Positions 1 to 7,103 of a DNA stretch of 64,000 nucleotides are shown here, piece by piece. Source of the DNA: Sulfurovum xiamenensis (GTDB lineage: Bacteria > Campylobacterota > Campylobacteria > Campylobacterales > Sulfurovaceae); NCBI RefSeq assembly GCF_030347995.1, contig NZ_JAQIBC010000009.1, forward strand, positions 1 through 64,000, given 5' to 3'. The first letter of the stretch is position 1, and every line of letters starts with the position of its first letter. Made by a program: the position numbers and the translations under genes. The notes under the pieces are model-generated. The model was not told where the DNA came from and searched no databases. It saw only the letters and a list, made by a program, of their open reading frames with translations.

Positions 1-51
1 ACATTTATATTCAGCACATTTGTCTGCGTCTACTTTTGCTACATAATACAT
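1..51 (-). CDS. Ferredoxin-like delta subunit of 2-oxoacid:ferredoxin oxidoreductase (partial, N-terminus only)
   Basis: Only the first 17 codons lie in the window; the gene runs off the left edge. The peptide reads MYYVAKVDADKCAEYKC, with the start of a cysteine cluster (C12, C17) typical of a 2x[4Fe-4S] ferredoxin subunit. A purine-rich GGGAAATAA lies just before the ATG. It follows the gamma-subunit gene by 13 bases on the same strand, so it is the last visible gene of the operon. Its role would be passing electrons between the TPP/Fe-S core and free ferredoxin. The assignment rests on context and two cysteines. Confidence 0.7.
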   Translation of the reverse strand, partial: MYYVAKVDADKCAEYKC

Positions 52-64
52 TTATTTCCCTTCC

Positions 65-775
65 TTATACGTCAAATCTGACAATTAGTTCTGAACCAGA
101 GATATCTACTTGATCAGCCATCTCGAAAGTTTTATTGATAACTTCCATGTTTTTAGCAAGTAATTCTTCTTTTTTCTTAAACTTTTTCTCAATAGCAGAA
201 TCCAGCATTGCTGTACCACCAGAAGAAACGAATGAAGTTCCTAAGAATCTTTCTTTTACCGCTGCTTCGATGTTTTCTGTTGTTACAAGTTTTGTAAGAC
301 CAAGAAGCATACCCATCATTGCCATGTTCGTAGCAAGTTCAGTACCAGCAATGTCAAGTGCCAATTTTGTTGCATCAAATTGTACAACAGTTGCATTAAG
401 ATCTTCAAGAACTTTAATATCGTCTTCGTTAAGAACATCAAAGTCAGTATTGATAATGATCAAACTGTTTGGTTTTAGACCTGTATAGAAAGGCATTGTA
501 TATGATTTACCATGAGTAACAACTTGTGAATGGTAGATCATAATAATATCAGGGTAAACAACTTCACCCACTTCATAAATAGGCTCTGAAGAAGCTCTTA
601 CGTACGCTTCAACAGGTGCCATTCTTTTTTCAGATCCAAAGAATGGTACCAAAGATGCATATTTACCCGCGTTATCCATAGTAGAACCAAGGATGTGAGC
701 AGTTGTTACAACACCCTGCCCACCTAGTCCTGAAATCCTAATATTATATCGTTCTTTTTTCTTTTGCTCAGCCAT
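65..775 (-). CDS. 2-oxoacid:ferredoxin oxidoreductase, gamma subunit
   Basis: This 236-residue protein matches the gamma subunit (POR_N-like Rossmann module) of multisubunit pyruvate/2-oxoacid:ferredoxin oxidoreductases. The glycine-rich motif GLGGQGVVTTA (about residues 17-27) and the segment around FFGSEKRMAPVEAYVR are characteristic. The complex interconverts 2-oxoacids and CO2 plus acyl-CoA with reduced ferredoxin, a CO2-fixing step of the reductive TCA cycle. It lies 1 base after the beta-subunit gene, so translation is probably coupled. The operon order (accessory subunit, alpha, beta, gamma, ferredoxin) fits the pyruvate-type five-subunit enzyme better than OorDABC, but substrate cannot be proven from sequence. 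Confidence 0.88.
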   Translation of the reverse strand: MAEQKKKERYNIRISGLGGQGVVTTAHILGSTMDNAGKYASLVPFFGSEKRMAPVEAYVRASSEPIYEVGEVVYPDIIMIYHSQVVTHGKSYTMPFYTGLKPNSLIIINTDFDVLNEDDIKVLEDLNATVVQFDATKLALDIAGTELATNMAMMGMLLGLTKLVTTENIEAAVKERFLGTSFVSSGGTAMLDSAIEKKFKKKEELLAKNMEVINKTFEMADQVDISGSELIVRFDV

Positions 776-776
776 A

Positions 777-1673
777 TTAAACCACCTCTGCTTTTTTTGC
801 TCTTTTTGCTGCTTTTTCTTCAGCTTCTACACGATCAATTACAGCTTTAGCTTCATCAGTCATGTACTCTTCGAATTGGAATCTTGTTTTCTCTTTCTCT
901 TTTGCATCCGCAAATACATCTTCTGTAGGGATAGAGTACTCAATGTTACATGAAGTATATGCATGAACAAATGTAGGACCAACTTCTCTAGCAACAAAGA
1001 TCGCTCTTCTGATCACTTTTGCAGCTTTCTTGATGTTTGTTGGAGAAAGTCTTACTGTATACACACAACCAGCAGCTTGCGCCAATGCTGTTGCAGGCAT
1101 TTTCTCACCTTTTTTACCAAGTGGAGCCATCTTAAGGATTGCACCTTTAGGAGACATACCAGACTCTTGTCCACCAGTGTTTCCGTAAACTTCGTTATCA
1201 AGCATGATCGTTGTGAATTTTTCACCACGGATCCATGAGTGCATAGTCATAGAGAAACCGATATCCATAGTACCACCGTCACCAGCGATAGTGATAACAT
1301 CTTTGTGTTTCTCAGGGAAACGTAATCTGAATGCACGTGTAAGACCAGAAGCCATAGCATTTTGGTCACCGTAGTTACCATAGATAAATGGAACAGCTGC
1401 TTGAGAAATAGCCAAACGACCACATCCTGCTGTACCTAATGTTACAGTCTCTTCAGGTTGTGGTAATGAAGCGAAGATCAATCTAATGAAATACGCCATC
1501 CAACAACCAGAACACATTGGGTGTTCTTCCATCAACTCTTTAAACTGACCCATATTTCCTGGACCAGCTTCATCTTGAGTCTTTCCAAACGGACCGTAGT
1601 CAACTAACTCAACATAATCTTTTGGTAAATATTTTTTAAATCTCTCTGCTGGAGTTATATATTTTAAGCTCAT
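777..1673 (-). CDS. porB: 2-oxoacid (probably pyruvate):ferredoxin oxidoreductase, beta subunit (TPP-binding)
   Basis: The 298-residue protein carries the thiamine-diphosphate motif GDGGTMDIG (131-139) with LDNEVYGNTGG downstream. Cysteines C54, C57, C84 and C242 (in HAYTSC) match the positions that hold a [4Fe-4S] cluster in PFOR beta domains. It forms the active site together with the alpha subunit. The C-terminus ends in a Lys/Ala/Glu-rich tail that is probably disordered. It follows the alpha gene by 12 bases and precedes gamma by 1. A 2-oxoglutarate-specific beta subunit is the main alternative; the N-terminal region (HPMCSGCW) resembles pyruvate-type beta subunits more. Confidence 0.88.
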   Translation of the reverse strand: MSLKYITPAERFKKYLPKDYVELVDYGPFGKTQDEAGPGNMGQFKELMEEHPMCSGCWMAYFIRLIFASLPQPEETVTLGTAGCGRLAISQAAVPFIYGNYGDQNAMASGLTRAFRLRFPEKHKDVITIAGDGGTMDIGFSMTMHSWIRGEKFTTIMLDNEVYGNTGGQESGMSPKGAILKMAPLGKKGEKMPATALAQAAGCVYTVRLSPTNIKKAAKVIRRAIFVAREVGPTFVHAYTSCNIEYSIPTEDVFADAKEKEKTRFQFEEYMTDEAKAVIDRVEAEEKAAKRAKKAEVV

Positions 1674-1685
1674 TTTATCCCCTTT

Positions 1686-2870
1686 TTATAGTTTTAGATC
1701 GTACTCTAGACCAAGAGCAGTGTGAATTTCTTTCATGATCAATTCCACTGGAAGTGTCATACCACCATATACTCTTGGACCTTCTACAACAATTCCACCA
1801 TTTGGAATAGCTGCTTTAACTTCTTTACATAACCAACCAATGATGTTGTGCTCAGGAACGATTACCGCTTTAGCATTTTTCAATGCATCTCTGATCTCTT
1901 GAGTTGGGAATGGTCTGATTGCTTTTACTTTAACGAAACCAACACTTAGTCCATCTTCTTGAGCGTATCTGTGTGCTTCTCTACATTGTGCTGCAGCACA
2001 ACCAGAACCAAGTACAAATACATCTGCTTCAGGGTTTTGAACTTCGATAGGCCCACCAAGGTACTCATAGATATATTTCATCGCACGTTGGTTTGAATCC
2101 CAGATCTCTTGCTGCCATACTGAGTGAATCAAGTAAGACATGAAGTTTGACTTTTGAACTGGAGCATCACGCTGGATTCTAGCTGGTGGAGTTTCATTAT
2201 CCATAGCTGGAACCGGTGCTGCAACTGGATCAAAGTCATTTAGACAAAGATCATCAGATGTCATATTAACATAACCCTTAGCGTGCGTTACGAAGAAACC
2301 TTCTGTTGCAACAGCTACTGGAATATAAACATCAACTTTTTCAGTGATAGCAAATGCTGCCAATGTATAGTCGAATGTATCTTGCTGGTTTTCAGCATGA
2401 AGCATTACAGCACCACAGTGCATCATGTATGCCATTTCGATGTTATCTGGCTGAATTGACAACGGTGCATTTACAACACGAGTCAAGATACCAAGTACAG
2501 CTGGAACTCTGTGTCCAGACCATGATACAATCGCCTCTAGACCTCTAAGAAGTCCTGGTCCTGATGTCGCTGTAAATAGACGAACACCTGCTCTTGCCGC
2601 ACCAGCGATCGCTGACATAGTACCAAGCTCTTCTTCAGCTCTGTAGTACTCTTTAATGTGACCTTGTGCATAAATATCACCAACAAGGTGCATTACCTCT
2701 GATTGTGGTGTAATAGGATAAGCAATCGCCATATCAACGTTTGCTCTTTTAACAGCTTCCGCCATCGCCTGTGCACCTGTAATAAAGTGTTGCTCTCTTG
2801 GAGCCTCTTTTAATATATAATTTATATCTGCTTTTTGTTTTTCTAATTGTGGTCTTTGACTTGCATCCAT
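1686..2870 (-). CDS. porA: 2-oxoacid (probably pyruvate):ferredoxin oxidoreductase, alpha subunit
   Basis: The 394-residue alpha subunit has the pyrimidine-binding motif YPITPQSE (51-58) and the conserved E-E stretch EYYRAEEELGTMSAIAGAA that precedes the TSGPGL motif. The C-terminal transketolase-like domain includes VFVLGSGCAAAQCREA. About 25 residues precede the first conserved block. With beta it forms the TPP catalytic core. In an autotrophic Campylobacterota this supports reductive carboxylation of acetyl-CoA, and decarboxylation when organic acids are oxidised. Operon spacing to both neighbours is 12 bases. Confidence 0.9.
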   Translation of the reverse strand: MDASQRPQLEKQKADINYILKEAPREQHFITGAQAMAEAVKRANVDMAIAYPITPQSEVMHLVGDIYAQGHIKEYYRAEEELGTMSAIAGAARAGVRLFTATSGPGLLRGLEAIVSWSGHRVPAVLGILTRVVNAPLSIQPDNIEMAYMMHCGAVMLHAENQQDTFDYTLAAFAITEKVDVYIPVAVATEGFFVTHAKGYVNMTSDDLCLNDFDPVAAPVPAMDNETPPARIQRDAPVQKSNFMSYLIHSVWQQEIWDSNQRAMKYIYEYLGGPIEVQNPEADVFVLGSGCAAAQCREAHRYAQEDGLSVGFVKVKAIRPFPTQEIRDALKNAKAVIVPEHNIIGWLCKEVKAAIPNGGIVVEGPRVYGGMTLPVELIMKEIHTALGLEYDLKL

Positions 2871-2882
2871 TGATTTTCTCCT

Positions 2883-3596
2883 TTATTCAACGTCAGTAAC
2901 ATGCTCACCTTTTTTGGTCATGATGAGACTTCTATACTCGCCATAATCAGCTGGTGATAATGTTGCATAATCTTCTTTTTCTAAAGATGGATTTTCAGGT
3001 GGTAGAGTAGTTTCCCACTCAATGCCTAATTTGTTTCTTTCTTCAATTACGATCTCTTTGAACTTTTGAATGTCTGATGCATGGAGATCTCTAATAGATG
3101 CCATTGCTTCTTCATGTCCCATATAAGCACATAATGCTGTAGTATAACAATCAGTACCAGCACGGATCATTCTAAGTGAAAGGTTTGCGTAGTGACAATG
3201 CACACCAACAAAAATACAAGCTTTGATTCTGTTATCTAAGATTGTTAGATTTGGGTGATTTGGATTGATTTCAGCCTTAACATCAATTTTTGGATATTTT
3301 GGTCTGTAATCTGGCATTGGAATAATTTTACAGTTTGGAATCTCAGATGCAAGATCTAAAATAGCTGCAGCTTTTTCCGCAACATCATCTTTCCAGTCCC
3401 ATAAAACTTGTGGTCCAGGGAAGATTGTTGGGTTGTCTCTTGTGAGTAATGCTCTAGCAGCATCTCTCATTGCCTCTTCAGGCGTGACAACATTACCATA
3501 AAGTAAAGCTTCACCCTCTTTTGGAAGCTCTACCCCCATTGCCGGTGCTGACTGTGGCATATACCCAGCAGGACCTTCTGTTACGATTTTCGTCAT
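2883..3596 (-). CDS. Accessory first subunit of the 2-oxoacid:ferredoxin oxidoreductase operon
   Basis: The reading frame extends upstream to 3638, but the start at 3596 (MTKIVTEGPAG) has a strong AAGGAGT ribosome-binding site eight bases upstream and is preferred, giving 237 residues. It precedes the alpha gene by 12 bases. The protein has no Fe-S cysteine cluster and no TPP motif. From memory it resembles the fifth subunit of Aquificales-type Por/For enzymes, often annotated as carbon-monoxide-dehydrogenase beta-subunit-family. A segment CIFVGVHCHYANLSLRMIRA lies in its centre. Its role in the complex is not established; co-transcription with porAB is the strongest evidence that it belongs there. 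Confidence 0.65.
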   Translation of the reverse strand: MTKIVTEGPAGYMPQSAPAMGVELPKEGEALLYGNVVTPEEAMRDAARALLTRDNPTIFPGPQVLWDWKDDVAEKAAAILDLASEIPNCKIIPMPDYRPKYPKIDVKAEINPNHPNLTILDNRIKACIFVGVHCHYANLSLRMIRAGTDCYTTALCAYMGHEEAMASIRDLHASDIQKFKEIVIEERNKLGIEWETTLPPENPSLEKEDYATLSPADYGEYRSLIMTKKGEHVTDVE

Positions 3597-3630
3597 AGTT
3601 GACTCCTTATATGTATGAAGTTTCGAAAAA

Positions 3631-3676
3631 TACACCAAAAGTGTATTAAAACATTTTTAGGTTCCAGTGTATTAAA
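3631..3676. promoter_or_regulatory. Operator-like repeats upstream of the por operon
   Basis: An inverted repeat TACAC-CAAAA-GTGTA (3631-3645) sits about 35 bases before the chosen start at 3596. GTGTATTAAA occurs twice, at 3641-3650 and 3667-3676, 26 bases apart on one DNA face. This looks like a regulator-binding cluster at the por promoter. No protein can be named. Confidence 0.35.
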
Positions 3677-3829
3677 CATTTAAAATTCATTATCAGTAGA
3701 TATAAAGTTTTTCAAAAAGAACATACACAATAGGTACATTCAAAGAAAAACATGAATTTGTGTCTTATAGTATCCAATATAATTTAAATAAAGAAGATAA
3801 GACCACGAATAAACGGTATACTTATCAAA

Positions 3830-3880
3830 AATAGTTACCATATGATGCAGATATTAGTCAAATAGTTACCATATGATGCA
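3830..3880. repeat. Two 20-bp direct repeats in a 31-bp period
   Basis: The 20-mer AATAGTTACCATATGATGCA occurs at 3830-3849 and again at 3861-3880. A related GTAACCATATG is at 3981-3991. These lie in the 554-base gene-free stretch between the por operon and the small acetyltransferase gene, and may be binding sites. Apart from a weak hairpin (TGCCAC/GTGGCA, 4042-4058) and the por operator-like repeats, I see nothing else in this stretch. Confidence 0.5.
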
Positions 3881-4150
3881 TAAGTCATAGGTAGAAGTGA
3901 TAAAAGTCATTCATAAAATAAAGTAAAAAGAGATATCTGTATCGTTTAATGATGATACTCTTCTCATGCATCTATAGTAAGTAACCATATGTATTAGTAT
4001 GAGGTTATAGAGGTAGAATAAAAAGAGTTGAATGGGGATGTTGCCACTTCTGGTGGCAGTTTTAGTTATTGATCCTATCTTAGTAAGAACATGAGAAGGA
4101 TATAGTTGTGAATAAGTCTAAATCTCTGTAGACCTATTCATAGGATCTGT

Positions 4151-4426
4151 CTATGCAAATAGATCACTTTTTTCTGGGTTTTTTTCCTGATACTTAACGA
4201 TATATGAACATTTAGCTACAGCTTTTTTATTGGCTTTTCTGATCTCTTCTAGTACATCTTCTAAAAGCGTCTTAGCAAGACCTTGACCTGCTAATGCTTC
4301 TGGTACTTGAGTCTCTGTCAAATGCATATTTCCATTTTGATCATCATACGTAATATATGCGATATGGTCATCTATATGGTATTCATATTTACATTCATCT
4401 TCATTGTGAATTAGTGTATTGGACAT
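4151..4426 (-). CDS. Small GNAT-like N-acetyltransferase (YjdJ/COG2388 type)
   Basis: This 91-residue protein matches the very short GNAT subgroup (PF14542-like). It has the beta-strand region HIAYITYDDQNGNMHLTETQVPEALAGQGLA, where the QGLAKTLLEDVLEE segment gives the acetyl-CoA pyrophosphate loop and following helix. The C-terminal CSYIVKYQEKNPE is also typical of the group. The start has AAGGAAG at the right distance. Members are single-domain and their substrates are unknown. It stands alone between gene-poor spacers. Confidence 0.8.
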   Translation of the reverse strand: MSNTLIHNEDECKYEYHIDDHIAYITYDDQNGNMHLTETQVPEALAGQGLAKTLLEDVLEEIRKANKKAVAKCSYIVKYQEKNPEKSDLFA

Positions 4427-4687
4427 GATATCTTCCTTTTATTTTTTGCGTATTTTATCATTTTTTTCTCTGCAATTTATTAAATAGCTCTATTTGTAGA
4501 TTTTTAGCCTATTTTCAGACCTGTCAATTATCTATTGAATGATCCCTCTGAAACTCTTTTATCCCTTTGTATATTTGGTACCATTATCTTCCAGTGAAGT
4601 TGATTTCATACCTGAAATTCATTCTTTAATTTGCAATTAAAAAACTAATGCTAGAATACACAAAAATCATGATGGGGTATTAATCAT

Positions 4688-5275
4688 ATGGATGATAAAA
4701 ATACAAAGCGTTATTTAGAATTACAAATGGAAGAGCTTAAAGCTGCACATGCAGATGCAGTTGAAGAGAATTCTGCTCCCAAAAACAACGATAAAGTGAA
4801 CAGTAAAAATGCTGAGATCGCAAAAATGTATGAAGATGCAGCAGAATATGAAGCAAACTTAAAAGGTTTTGAAGAGGAGTTGGAAATCGTCAATGCCAAT
4901 GCGCTTAAAGATATCGCTGCAGCATTGATCCAAAAGTTTCCAAACGAAGAGAGAGATTATGCGCAAGAGTTAAAAAGCATATTGGAAACGGGTTGGACAC
5001 ATCTTGTAGAGGTCGAAAAAACACATCCGAAAGAGCAATTAGAGTTGATCAAAGAAACAGAGTTTGGTGATGTTGTGGAAAAATTAAATGCTGCGTATCC
5101 AGAGTATAGCGGTGATTTTGAAGCGGATGTGAGAAACTTTTTGGTAAAAAGATGGGAAAATCTCATCGCAATTACACAAGAGCATATCAAACAAGAGCTC
5201 GCAGAGATCAAAACGACAGGTCTTAAACCAAAATATGTAAAAAGGGTGTATGAGCAATTTCATGGAATTGCTTAG
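4688..5275 (+). CDS. Hypothetical coiled-coil protein
   Basis: I do not recognise this 195-residue protein. It is soluble, acidic and predicted mostly helical. The first 75 residues are rich in Glu/Lys/Ala with coiled-coil character, and the C-terminal half contains two similar segments, each ending in a tryptophan helix (ILETGWTHLVEVEKTHPKEQLE and FLVKRWENLIAITQEHIKQELA), suggesting an internal duplication. No signal peptide or membrane segment. It is followed at once by two hairpins, so it is probably monocistronic. Confidence 0.7.
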   Translation: MDDKNTKRYLELQMEELKAAHADAVEENSAPKNNDKVNSKNAEIAKMYEDAAEYEANLKGFEEELEIVNANALKDIAAALIQKFPNEERDYAQELKSILETGWTHLVEVEKTHPKEQLELIKETEFGDVVEKLNAAYPEYSGDFEADVRNFLVKRWENLIAITQEHIKQELAEIKTTGLKPKYVKRVYEQFHGIA

Positions 5276-5284
5276 TAAGCATGG

Positions 5285-5310
5285 CAGGCTAAAAATAAAA
5301 TTTTAGCCTG
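5285..5310 (+). terminator. Hairpin after the coiled-coil gene
   Basis: A perfect 10-bp inverted repeat, CAGGCTAAAA and TTTTAGCCTG, with a six-base AT loop starts 10 bases after the stop codon at 5275. It is likely the terminator or an RNA-stabilising hairpin of the upstream gene. Confidence 0.6.
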
Positions 5311-5311
5311 A

Positions 5312-5340
5312 AGAGAATCTCTTAACGAGATTCTCTTTTA
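5312..5340. terminator. Intrinsic terminator between convergent genes
   Basis: A perfect 10-bp stem, AGAGAATCTC and GAGATTCTCT, with loop TTAAC is followed on the plus strand by TTTA. Its right end abuts the stop codon (5338-5340) of the convergent minus-strand gene, so it may serve both directions. Confidence 0.65.
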
Positions 5341-5778
5341 GCCCATCTCTACAGAATCTATCTCTGTTTTAAATTGTTCAATAGAGAAAGTAACTAGATT
5401 AGCTATCGCTTTTGCTGTATTGTTTAGATATGTAGGTGTTAAACGGATTTTACGTGTTGGTTTTGTGTATTCACTCACAACATATGTCACTAAAATATAA
5501 GGATCTCCAGAAATATCACAACTGTCTGATGTTGTCGCTACATCAGGTATACAATATTCAATATCGATATCTGGGTCTACCATCACATTATTCACAAGTG
5601 ATACAACTGCTTCCAATTTCTCTTTAGTTTCTTGTTCCGTTGCAATGTCTTCTGGATTATTCAAAAGTGCGGAAATTTTTTCCAGTTTCTCTTTAATTTC
5701 TTTATCCAATACTGTTTCTTCCGGATCATTCATAAGTGCTACAATTTCTTCCAATTTAGCTTTGATTTCATTTCTCAT
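5338..5778 (-). CDS. Hypothetical protein with three N-terminal 23-residue repeats
   Basis: The start at 5778 (MRNEIKAKLEEI) is chosen over 5829 because AGGAG lies about nine bases upstream, giving 146 residues. The N-terminus holds three tandem units of 23 residues, starting IKAKLEEIVALMNDPEE, IKEKLEKISALLNNPED and TKEKLEAVVSLVNNVM, an amphipathic helical repeat. The C-terminal part looks like a compact alpha/beta domain (DPYILVTYVVSEYTKPTRKIRLTPT). No signal peptide or membrane segment. Family unknown. Confidence 0.7.
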   Translation of the reverse strand: MRNEIKAKLEEIVALMNDPEETVLDKEIKEKLEKISALLNNPEDIATEQETKEKLEAVVSLVNNVMVDPDIDIEYCIPDVATTSDSCDISGDPYILVTYVVSEYTKPTRKIRLTPTYLNNTAKAIANLVTFSIEQFKTEIDSVEMG

Positions 5779-6030
5779 TACAATTCTTCTCCTAAAATTA
5801 TATAGCTGATCATTATCAATGAAAAGCATGAAGATATGATAGTATTTTTTTCTTAGAAAACTCTATCAAATCCCATACTTCAATTGTATCATAATAAAAC
5901 GGAAGTATGTACAAAAAATGACAAAAAGTCCTCTAAAAAAGGGAAATTATCAGTAAAACGTTTCATGAGGGGATCAAGATAAATGATGATGACGAATAAA
6001 GAAATATGTTATCTCATCATTTCATTTTTT

Positions 6031-6498
6031 TTATTTTGCCTGAAAGGGAACTTCATCTAAAGAAAACGCTTTCAACCTATCGATGATCCATTGATGTTCA
6101 CTGGAGTTTTCATTGAAATAGAGAAATATCCCTCCCCCATCTTCTTCATTTTGTATCAATATGCTCTCTTCGCTTTCCAACTCCCAGGCACTCAAAGATC
6201 CATATTCTACATACGATTTTTGTATCACATAGCTTTGCAGTGTGATCTCTTTCTCCAAAGAGTAAAAAAGAAATCTTTTTGAAGCAACATCCTCTATCTT
6301 TACTGGCGTAGCAGAGTGTAAATGATGTATGGTATATCCAAAGTGCTCTAAAAGTTCAGATAAAAAACCCTGAGTCCAAGTAAGTACTTGTTTCATACAT
6401 TTGGTGGTTGCAGGATCTTTATTGTCTCTATCCAAATAGGAAGTATTATAATCTTTACAGATATTGCTATAGTCTATGCCGATACCTATTTTTTTCAT
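6031..6498 (-). CDS. Hypothetical protein, co-transcribed with MOSC protein
   Basis: A 155-residue soluble protein I cannot assign. It begins MKKIGIGIDYSNICKDYNTSYLDRD and contains acidic stretches (ESEESILIQNEEDGGG). The start codon lies two bases after the stop of the upstream MOSC-domain gene with AGAGG in that gene's end, so translation is probably coupled. A link with molybdenum-cofactor or metal-sulfur chemistry is possible from context only. Confidence 0.65.
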   Translation of the reverse strand: MKKIGIGIDYSNICKDYNTSYLDRDNKDPATTKCMKQVLTWTQGFLSELLEHFGYTIHHLHSATPVKIEDVASKRFLFYSLEKEITLQSYVIQKSYVEYGSLSAWELESEESILIQNEEDGGGIFLYFNENSSEHQWIIDRLKAFSLDEVPFQAK

Positions 6499-6500
6499 AT

Positions 6501-6950
6501 TTAGGCCTCTTTTATCACGCTGACTTCATCTCCAACTTCGATTCTTCCATAATCTATTGGAATGATGAAAAGACCACGGTTTCCTTGAATGAGTTCTGGA
6601 AGCTCAGGGGCAAAGGCGTAAAGATATCGATAATCTTCACACGGTCCTTGCACTTCAAACATGATTTCTCCTATCTCAATGATCGATCCTTTTTTCAGAT
6701 GATAGAGGTCAACATCTACATAAATATCTTCCATCAAAAGGCCTCGTTCAAAAACAAGTTCTGCTTCTTCTATAATGTCATAACTCTTTTTTGAGACAAG
6801 AACCATCGGACGTTCAGTTCCATTTTCATAGTCCCTACTTCCCATGATACCATTTTCATCACACTCCATGTCTTCAACCCTCATACGGTGACCAGATCGC
6901 ATCATATCGGGCATCGTCATATATAACGATAATACTTTTCCACTTGTCAT
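6501..6950 (-). CDS. MOSC domain protein
   Basis: The 149-residue protein fits the stand-alone MOSC fold (molybdenum-cofactor sulfurase C-terminal domain): N-terminal strand region, a central DYENGTERPMVLVSKKSYDIIEEAEL block, and the terminal GRIEVGDEVSVI motif that closes most MOSC domains. Small MOSC proteins are thought to handle sulfur or Mo-containing groups; the substrate here is unknown. I do not see a clearly placed conserved cysteine of the sulfur-carrying kind apart from C30 and C104. It is the first gene of a two-gene unit. Confidence 0.7.
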   Translation of the reverse strand: MTSGKVLSLYMTMPDMMRSGHRMRVEDMECDENGIMGSRDYENGTERPMVLVSKKSYDIIEEAELVFERGLLMEDIYVDVDLYHLKKGSIIEIGEIMFEVQGPCEDYRYLYAFAPELPELIQGNRGLFIIPIDYGRIEVGDEVSVIKEA

Positions 6951-7103
6951 CTATTATCCTTTTTTATAATCATACAAATTTTGTGTGATACTAGCATAAT
7001 TTATCTGTAATCTCATTACTTTTATAAATAAGACCAATAAAACACTAAGCTACTTGGTGATTTGGAGACCTAAAAAGATACTTGTCTGTTCTTACGTTCT
7101 CAT

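Noticed and set aside
963-1238. 91-codon plus-strand frame opposite porB
   Set aside because: It is antisense to a conserved gene with intact motifs; Cys/Ser/Arg-rich composition without a ribosome-binding site.
3596-3638. Upstream start of the first por-operon gene
   Set aside because: The upstream start has no ribosome-binding site, while 3596 has AAGGAGT at proper distance.
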